Counted from the first letter of the stretch, positions 42,283-50,772 are shown. The stretch is DNA of 64,000 nucleotides from Regnicoccus_A sp014224355 (GCF_050920705.1 NZ_CP154799.1:682001-746000); one strand, 5' to 3'. A program made the numbers and translations. Notes: generated by a model from the letters alone, not told the origin.

Positions 42283-43342
42283 TCCGCGCATAGAGCGCCT
42301 GGTGGTGCAGGATCCGCCGCTCCAGCCGGTGGGCCGGGCCGGGCGTCAGGCCGCTGGCATAGCCCCGCTGGGCCGACTCCACCAGGGCCCGGTCCTCCTC
42401 GAGAAACGCGCGGAGCTCCTCGATCCAGCGCTGCCCGTAGGGCCGCTGCGACGGATCCCCCAACAGCCACACCTGCAGGCGGCAGCGGCCCTGAGCGAGG
42501 GGAGGAAAACTGATCAGGGCCAGGCGGCCGTCCGGCCAGGCGAGCAGATGGATCCAGGGCGGAGCCCCGAAGGTGAGGAACTCCGTCGCCGCAGCTGTGG
42601 CGGTAGCTCTGGCTGGCTCGCTCCGACCCGGGCTGGAAACCGGCGTGGCCAGCAGGTTGGCGTTCTCAGCGAAGCGATGGCGGTAGAGACGCACCGGCCC
42701 CTGCTGGCGGTGCAGGGTGGTGGGGTGCGCGATGGCCACGTGGTAGTCGTCGAGGGTGTTGTCGTGAGCGATCTTCCAGTTGCAGGCCAGCTCGCTCTCC
42801 AGGCTGGCCAGCAGCACCCGAGGCCGCTCCAGAGACCCGCCCAGCTCCTGCTCCACCAGATCCAGCTGCTGCTCCAGCGGCAGAGGATCGGGCCCGATCG
42901 CCACCCAGAGCATCGAGCCGCGCACGGCAGAGGCCAGAGCGATCAGGGGCCAGTCGTGGCGTGAGAAGGCTCCCGTGAACTCCCCCTCCCGGGCCGCGGC
43001 CCGCAGTCGGCCGTCCAGGTCGTAGGTCCAGCCGTGGTATGGGCAGACCAGGCGGCGGCAGGTCTGGGCGGCCGCCGCCGGGGGAAGCAGAGCCACCCCA
43101 CGGTGGGGGCAGCGGTTGATGAAGGCCCGCGGCGGACCGCCGGGGGGATGGCAGAGCAGCAGGGGCAGATCCAGCAGCTCCAGGGCCAGCGCCGAGCCCT
43201 CCGGCAGGCTGGCCAGGGGGGCCACCGGATGCCAGAACCGGGGCGCGTAGAGCTGCCGCTCCCGTCCAGCCACCGCTGTCGAGCGGTAGAGCTCGGCCTC
43301 CAGGAACGGACGCCGGCTGAACGGAGTCCCGGAATCGGCCAT
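42245..43342 (-). CDS. Rieske-type ring-hydroxylating oxygenase alpha subunit
   Basis: 365 residues from the ATG at 43342. The 2Fe-2S centre is CPHRG (Cys78, His80) and CPYHGW (Cys100, His103). The mononuclear iron site is DDYHVAIAH (His201, His206), after NWKIAHDN. This two-domain layout is shared by aromatic dioxygenases and by demethylating enzymes such as carnitine or choline oxygenases and the cyanobacterial PaO-like group. It starts 10 bases after the guanidine-cluster ATPase gene, so it is likely in the riboswitch-controlled transcript. No reductase or small subunit is adjacent; ferredoxin could supply electrons. Substrate unknown. Confidence 0.87.
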   Translation of the reverse strand: MADSGTPFSRRPFLEAELYRSTAVAGRERQLYAPRFWHPVAPLASLPEGSALALELLDLPLLLCHPPGGPPRAFINRCPHRGVALLPPAAAAQTCRRLVCPYHGWTYDLDGRLRAAAREGEFTGAFSRHDWPLIALASAVRGSMLWVAIGPDPLPLEQQLDLVEQELGGSLERPRVLLASLESELACNWKIAHDNTLDDYHVAIAHPTTLHRQQGPVRLYRHRFAENANLLATPVSSPGRSEPARATATAAATEFLTFGAPPWIHLLAWPDGRLALISFPPLAQGRCRLQVWLLGDPSQRPYGQRWIEELRAFLEEDRALVESAQRGYASGLTPGPAHRLERRILHHQALYARIMELEPPPPAPA

Positions 43343-43352
43343 GGCGCCAGCC

Positions 43353-44120
43353 TCAGATGGCGGCAGCATCCAGGTTGCGCAGGGTGGTGACCAGCTCTTC
43401 GCGCAGTTCCAGGAACGGCGGTGACACCCTGAGGTGGGCCAGGTTGGAGCGATCCAGGTCCGCCTCCACCGTCCGCACGATCCGCCCGGGCCTCGGCGCC
43501 ATGATGTGCACCCGCTGGGCCAGCAGCAGGGCCTCCTCGAGGTCGTGGGTGATCAGCAGAGCGGTGATCCCCGAGCGCTGCCAGAGCTGGTAGAGGAACT
43601 CCTGCATCGTTTCGCGGATCTGCAGGTCGAGGGCCCCGAAGGGTTCATCCAGCAGCACCACCTTGGGATCAGCGGCCAGGGCGCGGGCAATCGCCACCCT
43701 CTGCTGCATGCCTCCGGAGAGTTCCTTGGGCAGACGTCGGGCGGCATCCTGAAGGCCGACCACCTCCAGGAAGTAGGCGGTGCGCTCCCGCACCAGGGCC
43801 CTGGGCAACCCCTGCAGCGACATGCCGAAGGCCACGTTCTGGGCCGCCGTCATCCAGGGGTAGAGGCTGTACTTCTGGAAGACCATGCCCCGGTCGGAGC
43901 CGGGCCCATCCACCGACTTGCCATCCAGGGCAATCACCCCGGCGCTGGGGCGTTCGAGACCGGCGATCAGGCGCATCACCGTGGACTTGCCCGAGCCGGA
44001 GCTGCCCACCAGGGCCACGAATTCACCGGACTTGATTGAAAAGCTGATGTCGTCGAGCACCAACTTGGCGTGACGGCCATCACCGAAGGTTTTGCTGACG
44101 CCGTTGACGGATAGGTGCAT
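43353..44120 (-). CDS. ABC importer ATP-binding protein of the guanidine operon
   Basis: 255 residues from the ATG at 44120. Walker A GSSGSGKST, Q-loop VFQKYSLYPWMT, signature LSGGMQQRVAIARAL, Walker B VVLLDEPFGALD and switch ITHDLEEAL are of the nitrate/sulfonate/taurine (NrtD/SsuB/TauB) family. It follows the permease after one base. In Synechocystis the same trio of genes lies next to the guanidine hydrolase genes, which supports a role in guanidine or guanidinium-compound uptake; this is inference by context. Confidence 0.9.
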   Translation of the reverse strand: MHLSVNGVSKTFGDGRHAKLVLDDISFSIKSGEFVALVGSSGSGKSTVMRLIAGLERPSAGVIALDGKSVDGPGSDRGMVFQKYSLYPWMTAAQNVAFGMSLQGLPRALVRERTAYFLEVVGLQDAARRLPKELSGGMQQRVAIARALAADPKVVLLDEPFGALDLQIRETMQEFLYQLWQRSGITALLITHDLEEALLLAQRVHIMAPRPGRIVRTVEADLDRSNLAHLRVSPPFLELREELVTTLRNLDAAAI

Positions 44121-44121
44121 C

Positions 44122-44898
44122 TCAGCTGGCCCAGCGACAACTGCGGCGCAGCAAAGCGCGGAAGCCCAGATCAATCAGCAGGCCGATCAGGCCGATCACG
44201 ATCAAACCGACGAAGATCTCATCGGTACGCAGGAAGCGCTGGGCAAGGCTGATGCGCTTGCCCAACCCCTCATTGGCGGCCACCAGCTCCGCCACGATCA
44301 CCAGATTCCAGGCTGAGGCCATGTTGATGCGGTAGGCATCGATCACCTGGGGAGCGATGTACGGGGCCACCACGCGGGTGAGAATCGGCAGCCCACGCCC
44401 CCCGAGCGTGAGGGCTGTTTCCAGCAACTCCTGGGGGACGAATTTGACCGCATCCATGATCATCAGCGTGTTGAAGAAAAAGGTGCCGATGAAGATCAGC
44501 AGCACCTTGGGCAACTCCCCCAGGCCGAAGTAGATGATCAGCAGGGGAATGAAGGCCGGGGCTGGCATGTAGCGGATCAGGCCCAGCAGGGGCTCCAGCA
44601 GGCGGCAGATCAGCGGGTTGCTGCCCATGGCGATCCCCAGGGGCAGGGCCAGGGCCGCCGAGAGGGCGAAGCCGAGGAACACCCGCTGAATGCTGGCGAT
44701 CGCGTCAGTGACCAGGATTCCCCCATGGAACTGGTCGGCGGCCGCCTGCCAGACCGCCGGAGGGCTGGGCAGAAAGAGAGGATCGACCGTGCCGCTGAGG
44801 CTGATCAATGACCAGATCAGCAGCACCGAGGCGATCCCGACCGGGCCGAGCACCCAGGGATTACGCAGGGCCCCGGCCAGGGAGGAGGAGGAACGCAT
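44122..44898 (-). CDS. ABC importer permease of the guanidine operon
   Basis: 258 residues with about six membrane helices. The EAA-type loop is ETALTLGGRGLPILTRVVAPYIAPQ and the segment RYMPAPAFIPLLIIYFGLGELPKVLLI is strongly conserved in the SsuC/TauC/NrtB family. It lies 9 bases after the binding-protein gene and one base before the ATPase. It would form the transmembrane pathway with the ATPase dimer. Confidence 0.92.
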   Translation of the reverse strand: MRSSSSLAGALRNPWVLGPVGIASVLLIWSLISLSGTVDPLFLPSPPAVWQAAADQFHGGILVTDAIASIQRVFLGFALSAALALPLGIAMGSNPLICRLLEPLLGLIRYMPAPAFIPLLIIYFGLGELPKVLLIFIGTFFFNTLMIMDAVKFVPQELLETALTLGGRGLPILTRVVAPYIAPQVIDAYRINMASAWNLVIVAELVAANEGLGKRISLAQRFLRTDEIFVGLIVIGLIGLLIDLGFRALLRRSCRWAS

Positions 44899-44907
44899 GG
44901 TGGGGGC

Positions 44908-45987
44908 TCAGGGGGCTGCGTCGACGAAGCGGGAGTCAAAGAGCTTGGTGAGATCCGGCGGTGTCTCGGCCAGCCCCACCTCCTGAAGGAAGTTGCTGAT
45001 CTCCCCGGCGGCAAAGGGCAGCGAAGCCATGGTGGTGCCCGGCTTGAGCGCCTCACGGTTCTGCTTGAGCGTGAAGATCGTGGTGCCGGCGTCGTAGTCC
45101 TTGTATTCGGCCTCGCTCACCCCAGCGCGGGCCGCCAGGATCGTGAGGCTGGGGCCCGGGTTCGACTTGATCTCCTTGAGGGTGGCGAACCAGGCATTCA
45201 CCACCTTCTGCAGCTGCTCGGGATTCTTCTCCACGAACTCCGTGCGGCAGACCAGGTGATCACTGATCGCGCCGGGGAAGTCCTTGGAGGAGAACAGGGT
45301 GGTGCTGCCGGTCCGCTTGAGCGCCTGGGTGGTGAAGGGGGCGAACACACCGACGGCATCCACCTTCTCGGCCACGAACGCCGCTGCAGCTGCGCCTGTC
45401 TCCAGGGGCACGAACTTGATGTCGTCGGGCGTGAGGCCCGCCTTCTCAAGACCCAGCAGCAGCAGATAGTGATCAACGGTGCCTTCCTCAGCGGCCACCG
45501 TGCGGCCCTTGAGCTGGGGCACATCCGTGATGTCCTCGGCGGCAATGATCTGGTCATTGCCGGTGGAGTTGTCGTTGGTGAGCACCACGCGCAGGTCGGC
45601 GCCCCCTGCGATCGAACTGATCGTGTCGTTGAGGGTCTGGCTGTTGCAATCAAGCTGCCCGGCATTGAGGGCGTTGATCGAATCCAGGTAGCCATCGAAC
45701 CACTGCAGGGTCACGGGCACGCCGGCGGCCTCGAACAACCCCTTCTCCTCGGTGACCTTCCAGGGAATCCAACCCGGCCAGGCGCTGTAGCCGATCCGCA
45801 CTGGAGACGCCTCCGTCTGCTGTGGGCTCTGGCAGCTGGCGAGCAGGCTCCCAGCGAGCAGCGCCAGCAGACCGAAACTGAGCAGACGGTGCGGCCTGCG
45901 CAGGGAGAGCGTCTGCTGGTGCGGGCGGGAAGCGGAGCTCGACGAGGAGACGGTGGAGGCGGGGTCAGGGCGCTGATTGGAGGTCAT
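44908..45987 (-). CDS. ABC importer substrate-binding lipoprotein of the guanidine operon
   Basis: 359 residues from the ATG at 45987. The signal is long: a serine-rich start, then RRPHRLLSFGLLALLAGSL and the lipobox ending at Cys52 (LLASC). The mature part is an NrtA/TauA/SsuA-like fold (VRIGYSAWPGWIPWKVTEEKG, NSTGNDQIIAAEDI, LKGRTVAAEEGTVDHYLLL). The acidic pocket residues around SAWPGW and NDST are where a cationic ligand could bind. It is 64 bases after the GlnT-like gene, the largest spacer in the operon, so an internal promoter or processing point is possible. Confidence 0.9.
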   Translation of the reverse strand: MTSNQRPDPASTVSSSSSASRPHQQTLSLRRPHRLLSFGLLALLAGSLLASCQSPQQTEASPVRIGYSAWPGWIPWKVTEEKGLFEAAGVPVTLQWFDGYLDSINALNAGQLDCNSQTLNDTISSIAGGADLRVVLTNDNSTGNDQIIAAEDITDVPQLKGRTVAAEEGTVDHYLLLLGLEKAGLTPDDIKFVPLETGAAAAAFVAEKVDAVGVFAPFTTQALKRTGSTTLFSSKDFPGAISDHLVCRTEFVEKNPEQLQKVVNAWFATLKEIKSNPGPSLTILAARAGVSEAEYKDYDAGTTIFTLKQNREALKPGTTMASLPFAAGEISNFLQEVGLAETPPDLTKLFDSRFVDAAP

Positions 45988-46051
45988 CGGTTGATCGGCA
46001 AAGAAAAGCGGCAAAGCAGCAAAGCGCGGGAGAAGACCGTTTGGTGGTGGC

Positions 46052-47386
46052 TCAGAGGAACTCGAGGTAACGCGTCAGCTCCCACTCCGACACGCAGCCG
46101 TGATAGTCGGCCCATTCGGCACGTTTGTAGGCGATGAACGCCTCGGCCATGGCATCACCGAACACCGAGCGGGAGAGCGGATCGGCGGCAAAGGCCTCGA
46201 TCGCCTCTCCGAGGGTTCTCGGCAGAACCCTCAGCCCCCGCTCGGCTCGCTGCTCGGCGCTGAGCCGGTAGGCGTTGACGAGATTGGGGTCGCCTGGATC
46301 AAGTTCCTCCCGGATCCCTTCCAGGCCGGCCGAGAGGATCATCGCCGCGCTGAGATAGGGGTTGCAGGCACTGTCGGCCGCACGGCACTCCACCCGGTCG
46401 GCAGCAGATGGAATCCGCAGCATGTTGGTGCGGTTGTTGTTGCCGTGGCAGATGAACACAGGCGCCCAGGTGAAGCCACTCATCGAGCCCTGGGCCACCA
46501 GGCGCTTGTAGCTGTTCACCGTGGGGGCGATCACGGCGCAGATCGCCGGCGCATGGCGCAGGATGCCGGCAATGAAGTGCTCCGCCAGGCGGGAGATGGT
46601 GCCCGGCCGGGCACCCGTGAACAGGTTGCGGCCGGTGGCAGGATCCGCCAGCGACATGTTGAGGTGGGCTCCGCTTCCAGTGCGATCACTGAAGGGCTTG
46701 GGCATGAAACTGGCGATCAACCCATGGCGGTGGGTGATTTCCTTGAGCATCAACCGGAAGAAGGTGAGGCGATCCGCCATGGTGAGAGCCTCCGCATAGG
46801 CGAAGTCGGTCTCGAACTGGCCATTGCCATCTTCATGGTCGAAGGAATACACCCCCCAGCCCAGATCATTCATCGCCTGGACCAGCTCATCGAGCCAGGG
46901 CAGATTGTCGAGCAGGCCGGCGAGGTCGTAGCAGGGTTTCTCAAGGTTGTCGCGGGCGCTGGCCGGCTTGAGAACGCCGTCGTCACCACGGCGCAGCACG
47001 AAGAATTCAGTCTCGATGCCGAGGTTGAAGCGGAATCCCATCCGGCCCGCCTCGGCGAGGGAGCGGATCAGGATGTTGCGGCTGCAGGCCTCGAAGGGCT
47101 CCCCATGCAGCTGGAGGCTGCTGGCCATCCAGACCACGTCGCGGCGCCAGGGCAGCACGGTGGCTGTGGCCAGATCGGGGATGGCGGCCACCTCGTCGTC
47201 GCTGACATCCTGGGGCACGCCATCAAGGGCGGCCCCGGTGAACAGCTCGGAGCCAAGCAGCATCGCCTCGAAATGATCGAGCGGCACCGCCTTGGCCTTG
47301 CTGGTGCCGTGCAGATCCACGAAGCTGGCCAGGGCATAGCGCACCCCCTGGCTGTCCAGGTCGAGCTTGCGCTGCCGGACGCTCAT
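46052..47386 (-). CDS. Type III glutamine-synthetase-like ligase (GlnT-like)
   Basis: 444 residues from the ATG at 47386, whose ATGA overlaps the ghaB stop. GS-superfamily marks are FVDLHGTSKAKAVPLDHFE (N-terminal beta-grasp), IETEFFVL, DHEDGNGQFETDFAYAEAL (metal/ATP site), SGAHLNMSL and ECRAADSACNPYLSAAMIL. It is closer to the GlnT/gamma-glutamylmethylamide-like ligases than to the housekeeping GlnA. In this operon it could fix ammonium released by guanidine hydrolysis, or glutamylate an amine or guanidino compound. Which is right cannot be told from sequence; the operon position is firm. Confidence 0.85.
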   Translation of the reverse strand: MSVRQRKLDLDSQGVRYALASFVDLHGTSKAKAVPLDHFEAMLLGSELFTGAALDGVPQDVSDDEVAAIPDLATATVLPWRRDVVWMASSLQLHGEPFEACSRNILIRSLAEAGRMGFRFNLGIETEFFVLRRGDDGVLKPASARDNLEKPCYDLAGLLDNLPWLDELVQAMNDLGWGVYSFDHEDGNGQFETDFAYAEALTMADRLTFFRLMLKEITHRHGLIASFMPKPFSDRTGSGAHLNMSLADPATGRNLFTGARPGTISRLAEHFIAGILRHAPAICAVIAPTVNSYKRLVAQGSMSGFTWAPVFICHGNNNRTNMLRIPSAADRVECRAADSACNPYLSAAMILSAGLEGIREELDPGDPNLVNAYRLSAEQRAERGLRVLPRTLGEAIEAFAADPLSRSVFGDAMAEAFIAYKRAEWADYHGCVSEWELTRYLEFL

Positions 47387-48087
47387 CCCACCTCCGCCAG
47401 CACGGCCCGGCGGTTGTGCTCCCGGGTGGTGGAGAGCAACCACTGGTGCCAGGCCTCAAGCCCAGCGCCGCTGGTGGCCGACACCTGAAAGACCACGGCT
47501 TCAGGGTTGACGGCGCGGATGTGTTCCTCGATCCGCTCCACCGCCACGGGCAGATGCGGGAGCAGATCCACCTTGGTGATCAGCACGCAATCGGCCTCAC
47601 GGAACATCACCGGATACTTGAGCGGCTTGTCGTCGCCCTCGGTGACGCTCAGCAGGGCCACTTTGAGATGTTCGCCCACCTCGAATTCAGCCGGACAGAC
47701 CAGGTTGCCGACGTTCTCCACCCAGAGCAGGTCGAGCGTGGCCGGATTGAGCTGGGCCTGGAGCTGACGCAGACCACCGCTCACCATCGCGGCATCGAGG
47801 TGGCAGGCCCGGCCGGTGGTGATCGGCACCACCGGCACACCCACCGCCGCGAGGCGCTGGGCATCGAGCTGGGTGGTCATGTCGCCCTCCAGCACAGCCA
47901 TCTCCAGCTGGGGAGCCAGCGCCGTGATCGTGACCTCCAGCAGGGAGGTCTTGCCGGCACCGGGACTGCTCATCACGTTGAGGCAGAGCAGATTCCAGGC
48001 GCCGAAGTGCTCGCGGTTGTGCTCGGCCTGGTGCTGATTGGCAGCCATCAGGTTGAGGCCGAGCGTGTCCTGAAGAGGCATGTGCAT
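47383..48087 (-). CDS. ghaB: HypB-like nickel GTPase, guanidine hydrolase accessory protein
   Basis: 234 residues from the ATG at 48087. The P-loop SSPGAGKTSLL (residues 40-50), EGDMTTQLDAQRL, WVENVGNLVCPAEF and LITKVDLLPHL are those of the HypB/UreG GTPases. The hydrogenase HypB histidine stretch and CxxCGC are missing. In cyanobacteria a HypA/HypB-like pair (GhaA/GhaB) delivers Ni to the guanidine hydrolase; the gene order here (gdmH, HypA-like, HypB-like) matches. No hydrogenase genes are in the window, which supports this reading. Confidence 0.87.
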   Translation of the reverse strand: MHMPLQDTLGLNLMAANQHQAEHNREHFGAWNLLCLNVMSSPGAGKTSLLEVTITALAPQLEMAVLEGDMTTQLDAQRLAAVGVPVVPITTGRACHLDAAMVSGGLRQLQAQLNPATLDLLWVENVGNLVCPAEFEVGEHLKVALLSVTEGDDKPLKYPVMFREADCVLITKVDLLPHLPVAVERIEEHIRAVNPEAVVFQVSATSGAGLEAWHQWLLSTTREHNRRAVLAEVG

Positions 48088-48091
48088 GGGA

Positions 48092-48484
48092 TCAGCGCGA
48101 GGGAAGGGCGGCGGAAGCGGAGGCCTGAGCCGGCAGGCTGTAGTCGACGGTGCGGATGCGCAGCTCACGTCCGCTGACGATCTCCTCCATGGGCCGATCG
48201 CAGCAGGGGGAGCGGTAGGCCTGCTCCGGATCAGGGGCGTAAACGGTTGAGCAGGCCAGGCAGCGGGCGCGCAGAGGCACGGTGTCGATCTGGAGGGTCG
48301 CGCCGTCGAGCCAGGTGCCCTGCACGGCGGCGGCGAAGGTGAATCGCAATGCCTCCGGTTCCACGCAGGTGAAGTCGCCCACCTGCAGATGCACGGCCTC
48401 AACCACGGGGGTATGGGGTTCATGCCCTTGCTTCCACTCCTGCAGGGAGAGCAGCAGGCATTTGGTCATGTCGACCTCATGCAT
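48092..48484 (-). CDS. ghaA: HypA-like nickel metallochaperone, guanidine hydrolase accessory protein
   Basis: 130 residues. The N-terminus MHEVDMTKCLL carries the Met-His-Glu nickel site of HypA. The zinc site CLACSTVYAPDPEQAYRSPC has its second half as adjacent cysteines (PCCDRP) where hydrogenase HypA usually has CxxC, so the zinc site is partly divergent. It lies 3 bases after gdmH and 4 before ghaB. Its role, by analogy with the Synechocystis guanidine cluster, is Ni insertion into GdmH. Confidence 0.86.
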   Translation of the reverse strand: MHEVDMTKCLLLSLQEWKQGHEPHTPVVEAVHLQVGDFTCVEPEALRFTFAAAVQGTWLDGATLQIDTVPLRARCLACSTVYAPDPEQAYRSPCCDRPMEEIVSGRELRIRTVDYSLPAQASASAALPSR

Positions 48485-48487
48485 GGC

Positions 48488-49693
48488 TCACCTCCAGGCC
48501 TGATCGACGGCCATGTTGCAGGCCTCATGCAACCAGGCGGGCTTCCCCTTGCGGGGCAGCTGGCCGCTCACCACCAGGTGGGCCATGGTGTCGCAGATCA
48601 CCCGGGTGGCCATCAGCGAAGTCATGTCGCTGATGTCGTAGGGCGGCGACACCTCCACCACCTCCAGGCCACAGACCGGCACGTTGCGCACGATCAGCTC
48701 CAGCAGCTTCAGCGCCTCCCGGGGCAGCAGGCCCCCGGGCTCGGGCCAGCCTGTGCCGGGCACGAAGCCGGCGTCGATGCAGTCGATGTCGAAGGAGATG
48801 TAGACGCAGTCGGTGCCATCGGTGGCGCGCTCGATCGCGAACTGGGCCGCCGCCTCCAGGCCCATGTCGCAGATGTCGGTCACGGTGAGCACATTGGTGC
48901 CCCGCTCCCGGCAGACCTTCACCCCCTCGCGCGGCACCTGCCAGCCGCCGATCCCCAGCTGCACCAGGTTCGGTGCGGGTGCATTGGCCATGTTGGTGGC
49001 ATGGAACCAGGGACAGGTGTGCATGCGCTCGTCGAGGTCGATCTCCTGGGTGTCGACGTGGCGATCGAAGTGGATGATCCCCACCTTCTTGTCGCCCAGG
49101 TGGCGGCAGACGCCACGCACGGTGGGGAAGCCGATCGAATGATCGCCACCGAGGATGATCGGGAAAGCTCCACTGGCGAACACATGCGCCACGCCCTTGG
49201 AGATCTGATCGAAACTCTTCTCGTTGTTGGCGGGAATCGTGAAGATGTCGCCGACGTCGCAGAGCTTGATCGACTCGCGCAGGTCCACCCCCATCTCGTA
49301 GTTGTAGGGGGTGTAGAGGGCGGAAATGCGGCGGATGCCCTGGGGCCCGAAGCGGGTACCGGGGCGGTAGGTGGTGCCGGAATCGTGGGGCACCCCCAGG
49401 ATCGCCACATCAAACTCGCCGACGCGGTTCACGTCTTCGATGTAGGGCGCCTTCATGAAGGTGTTGATGCCCGCGTAATGGGGCAACTCCCCGCGCGAGA
49501 AGGTGGAGATGCGCCGATCGACGATGCTCTCGGCGGCCTCCAGGCCATAGCGCAGCCCCTGATCCACCTCCTGCTGCCAGCCGGTGAGGGGGAGGCGGCC
49601 CTCCTTCTCGAGGGCTTCGGAGCCCTGACGGCCAGCAGGTGTGGCCTGGGCAGGCCGGTCAAAGGCCCCTTCTGGGCCTGGTGATGCTGTCAT
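48488..49693 (-). CDS. gdmH: Nickel-dependent guanidine hydrolase (ureohydrolase family)
   Basis: 401 residues, longer than arginases/agmatinases by an N-terminal extension of about 85. Metal ligands: GGDHS (His185), DRHVD (Asp210, His212, Asp214) and DIDCID (Asp302, Asp304). GTGWPEPGG (313-321) has Trp where the agmatinase at 22738-23664 has Thr, and HTCPWFHAT (225-233) is another specific segment. GdmH (Sll1077 in Synechocystis) cleaves guanidine to ammonia and urea and needs Ni and GhaA/GhaB. A guanidine-I riboswitch 27 bases upstream makes the assignment strong. It is first in the operon. Confidence 0.93.
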   Translation of the reverse strand: MTASPGPEGAFDRPAQATPAGRQGSEALEKEGRLPLTGWQQEVDQGLRYGLEAAESIVDRRISTFSRGELPHYAGINTFMKAPYIEDVNRVGEFDVAILGVPHDSGTTYRPGTRFGPQGIRRISALYTPYNYEMGVDLRESIKLCDVGDIFTIPANNEKSFDQISKGVAHVFASGAFPIILGGDHSIGFPTVRGVCRHLGDKKVGIIHFDRHVDTQEIDLDERMHTCPWFHATNMANAPAPNLVQLGIGGWQVPREGVKVCRERGTNVLTVTDICDMGLEAAAQFAIERATDGTDCVYISFDIDCIDAGFVPGTGWPEPGGLLPREALKLLELIVRNVPVCGLEVVEVSPPYDISDMTSLMATRVICDTMAHLVVSGQLPRKGKPAWLHEACNMAVDQAWR

Positions 49694-49720
49694 GGCACAA
49701 CACGGAGGTGGGGGTTGCGG

Positions 49721-49834
49721 TCTCCCGGGCTTTTATCCCTCCGTGCAACCGGGTGACCCCGGTGAGCTTCTCTCGGACCAGACGCTGCAACCGGCTCGCC
49801 AAGGCGAACTGATGCCAACCGGAACCCTAGAAAC
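49721..49834 (-). promoter_or_regulatory. Guanidine-I (ykkC) riboswitch
   Basis: The leader contains the conserved aptamer pieces in order: CTAGGGTTCCG (minus strand of 49820-49830), CTGGTCCGAGAG (49770-49781), CACGGAGG (49738-49745) and GGGATAAAAGCCCGGGAGA (49721-49739). These are the consensus marks of the ykkC subtype 1 RNA, which binds guanidinium and turns genes on. It lies between the mutarotase gene and gdmH. A possible switching partner, CCTCCGTG (49701-49708, minus strand), is complementary to CACGGAGG and ends 7 bases before the gdmH ATG. Confidence 0.95.
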
Positions 49835-49887
49835 TGCTTCCGCCATCAAACCATCACCCCGACGCCGCGGCGGCGATGTGGCCACCG

Positions 49888-50766
49888 CTACCGGGGAGTG
49901 GACCGGCGATCAAGGCGGGTGATCAGGCCATAGCGGCAGGCCAGCCGGCAGGTCTGCCCGGGGGCCAGCTCCAGCCGCCGCTCACCGCTGAGCAGGGCAC
50001 CCCGAGGTGCCGTCCAGGGCTCCAGGCAGACCATCGACCGGGGAGGATCGCTCCAGACCACCGCCAGGTCGAAGGGGGCCTCGGCCTGGAGCTCCAGCGC
50101 CACCCCCGCCTGACGGTCCAGCAAGCGCACCGGACCACCGGGCTCTGCCAGCAGGTCAATGCCCTGCTCCAGCTGCTCCAGCAGCGGGGCAGTGGCGGCG
50201 GGCGCCATGGTGCCGTGATCGAAGCAGTCGTCCGGCAGCCCCTCCAGCGCCGCCGCCGCCAGGGAGGACACGGCGAAGTAAGGATGCAAGCCAAGGGCAA
50301 ATGGCAGCGGCACCGGCCCGGGGTTGTGCACCAGCACGGCGATCGCCAAGGCCCCAGGCTCTGGGCGCAGCTCCAGCTGCAGCCGGAAGGAGAAGGGGAA
50401 CATCGCCTGAGTGGCGGCGCTGTCGGCAAGGGTCAGGCCAACGCCCTCACCGCCTTTCAGCTCCTCCAGCTCCCAGGCCAGATCGCGGGCGAAGCCGTGC
50501 TGCCTGAGGGTGAAGCAGCCCTGGGGCAGCGGCAGCAGATCGCCCGGCAGGTTGCCGCAGATCGGAAACAGCACCGGCATGCCGCCTCGCACGGAGAGGG
50601 CCGGATCAGCGAAGCGGGCCTCATCGAGGTAGAGCAGCTCGCGCCCGTTGCAGCGCCAGCCACTGAGCAAGCCGCCCCGCTCCGGCACCAGCCGCAGGAG
50701 ATCACCGCCGGCAGCAGCACTGAATTCCCAGTGCGGGTAGGGCGTGGTGCGGTGGGTCAGGGGCAT
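49888..50766 (-). CDS. Aldose 1-epimerase/hexose-6-phosphate mutarotase-like protein
   Basis: 292 residues. LVPERGGLLSGWRCNGRELLYLD, GGMPVLFPICGNLPG and GLHPYFAVSS (with the catalytic His region) match the galactose-mutarotase-like beta-sandwich, of the type that acts on hexoses or hexose-6-phosphates; CLEPWTAPRGAL near the end contains the catalytic glutamate. It interconverts anomers. It follows the hydrolase by 6 bases on the same strand and ends 54 bases before the riboswitch. Confidence 0.85.
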   Translation of the reverse strand: MPLTHRTTPYPHWEFSAAAGGDLLRLVPERGGLLSGWRCNGRELLYLDEARFADPALSVRGGMPVLFPICGNLPGDLLPLPQGCFTLRQHGFARDLAWELEELKGGEGVGLTLADSAATQAMFPFSFRLQLELRPEPGALAIAVLVHNPGPVPLPFALGLHPYFAVSSLAAAALEGLPDDCFDHGTMAPAATAPLLEQLEQGIDLLAEPGGPVRLLDRQAGVALELQAEAPFDLAVVWSDPPRSMVCLEPWTAPRGALLSGERRLELAPGQTCRLACRYGLITRLDRRSTPR

Positions 50767-50772
50767 GGGGGA

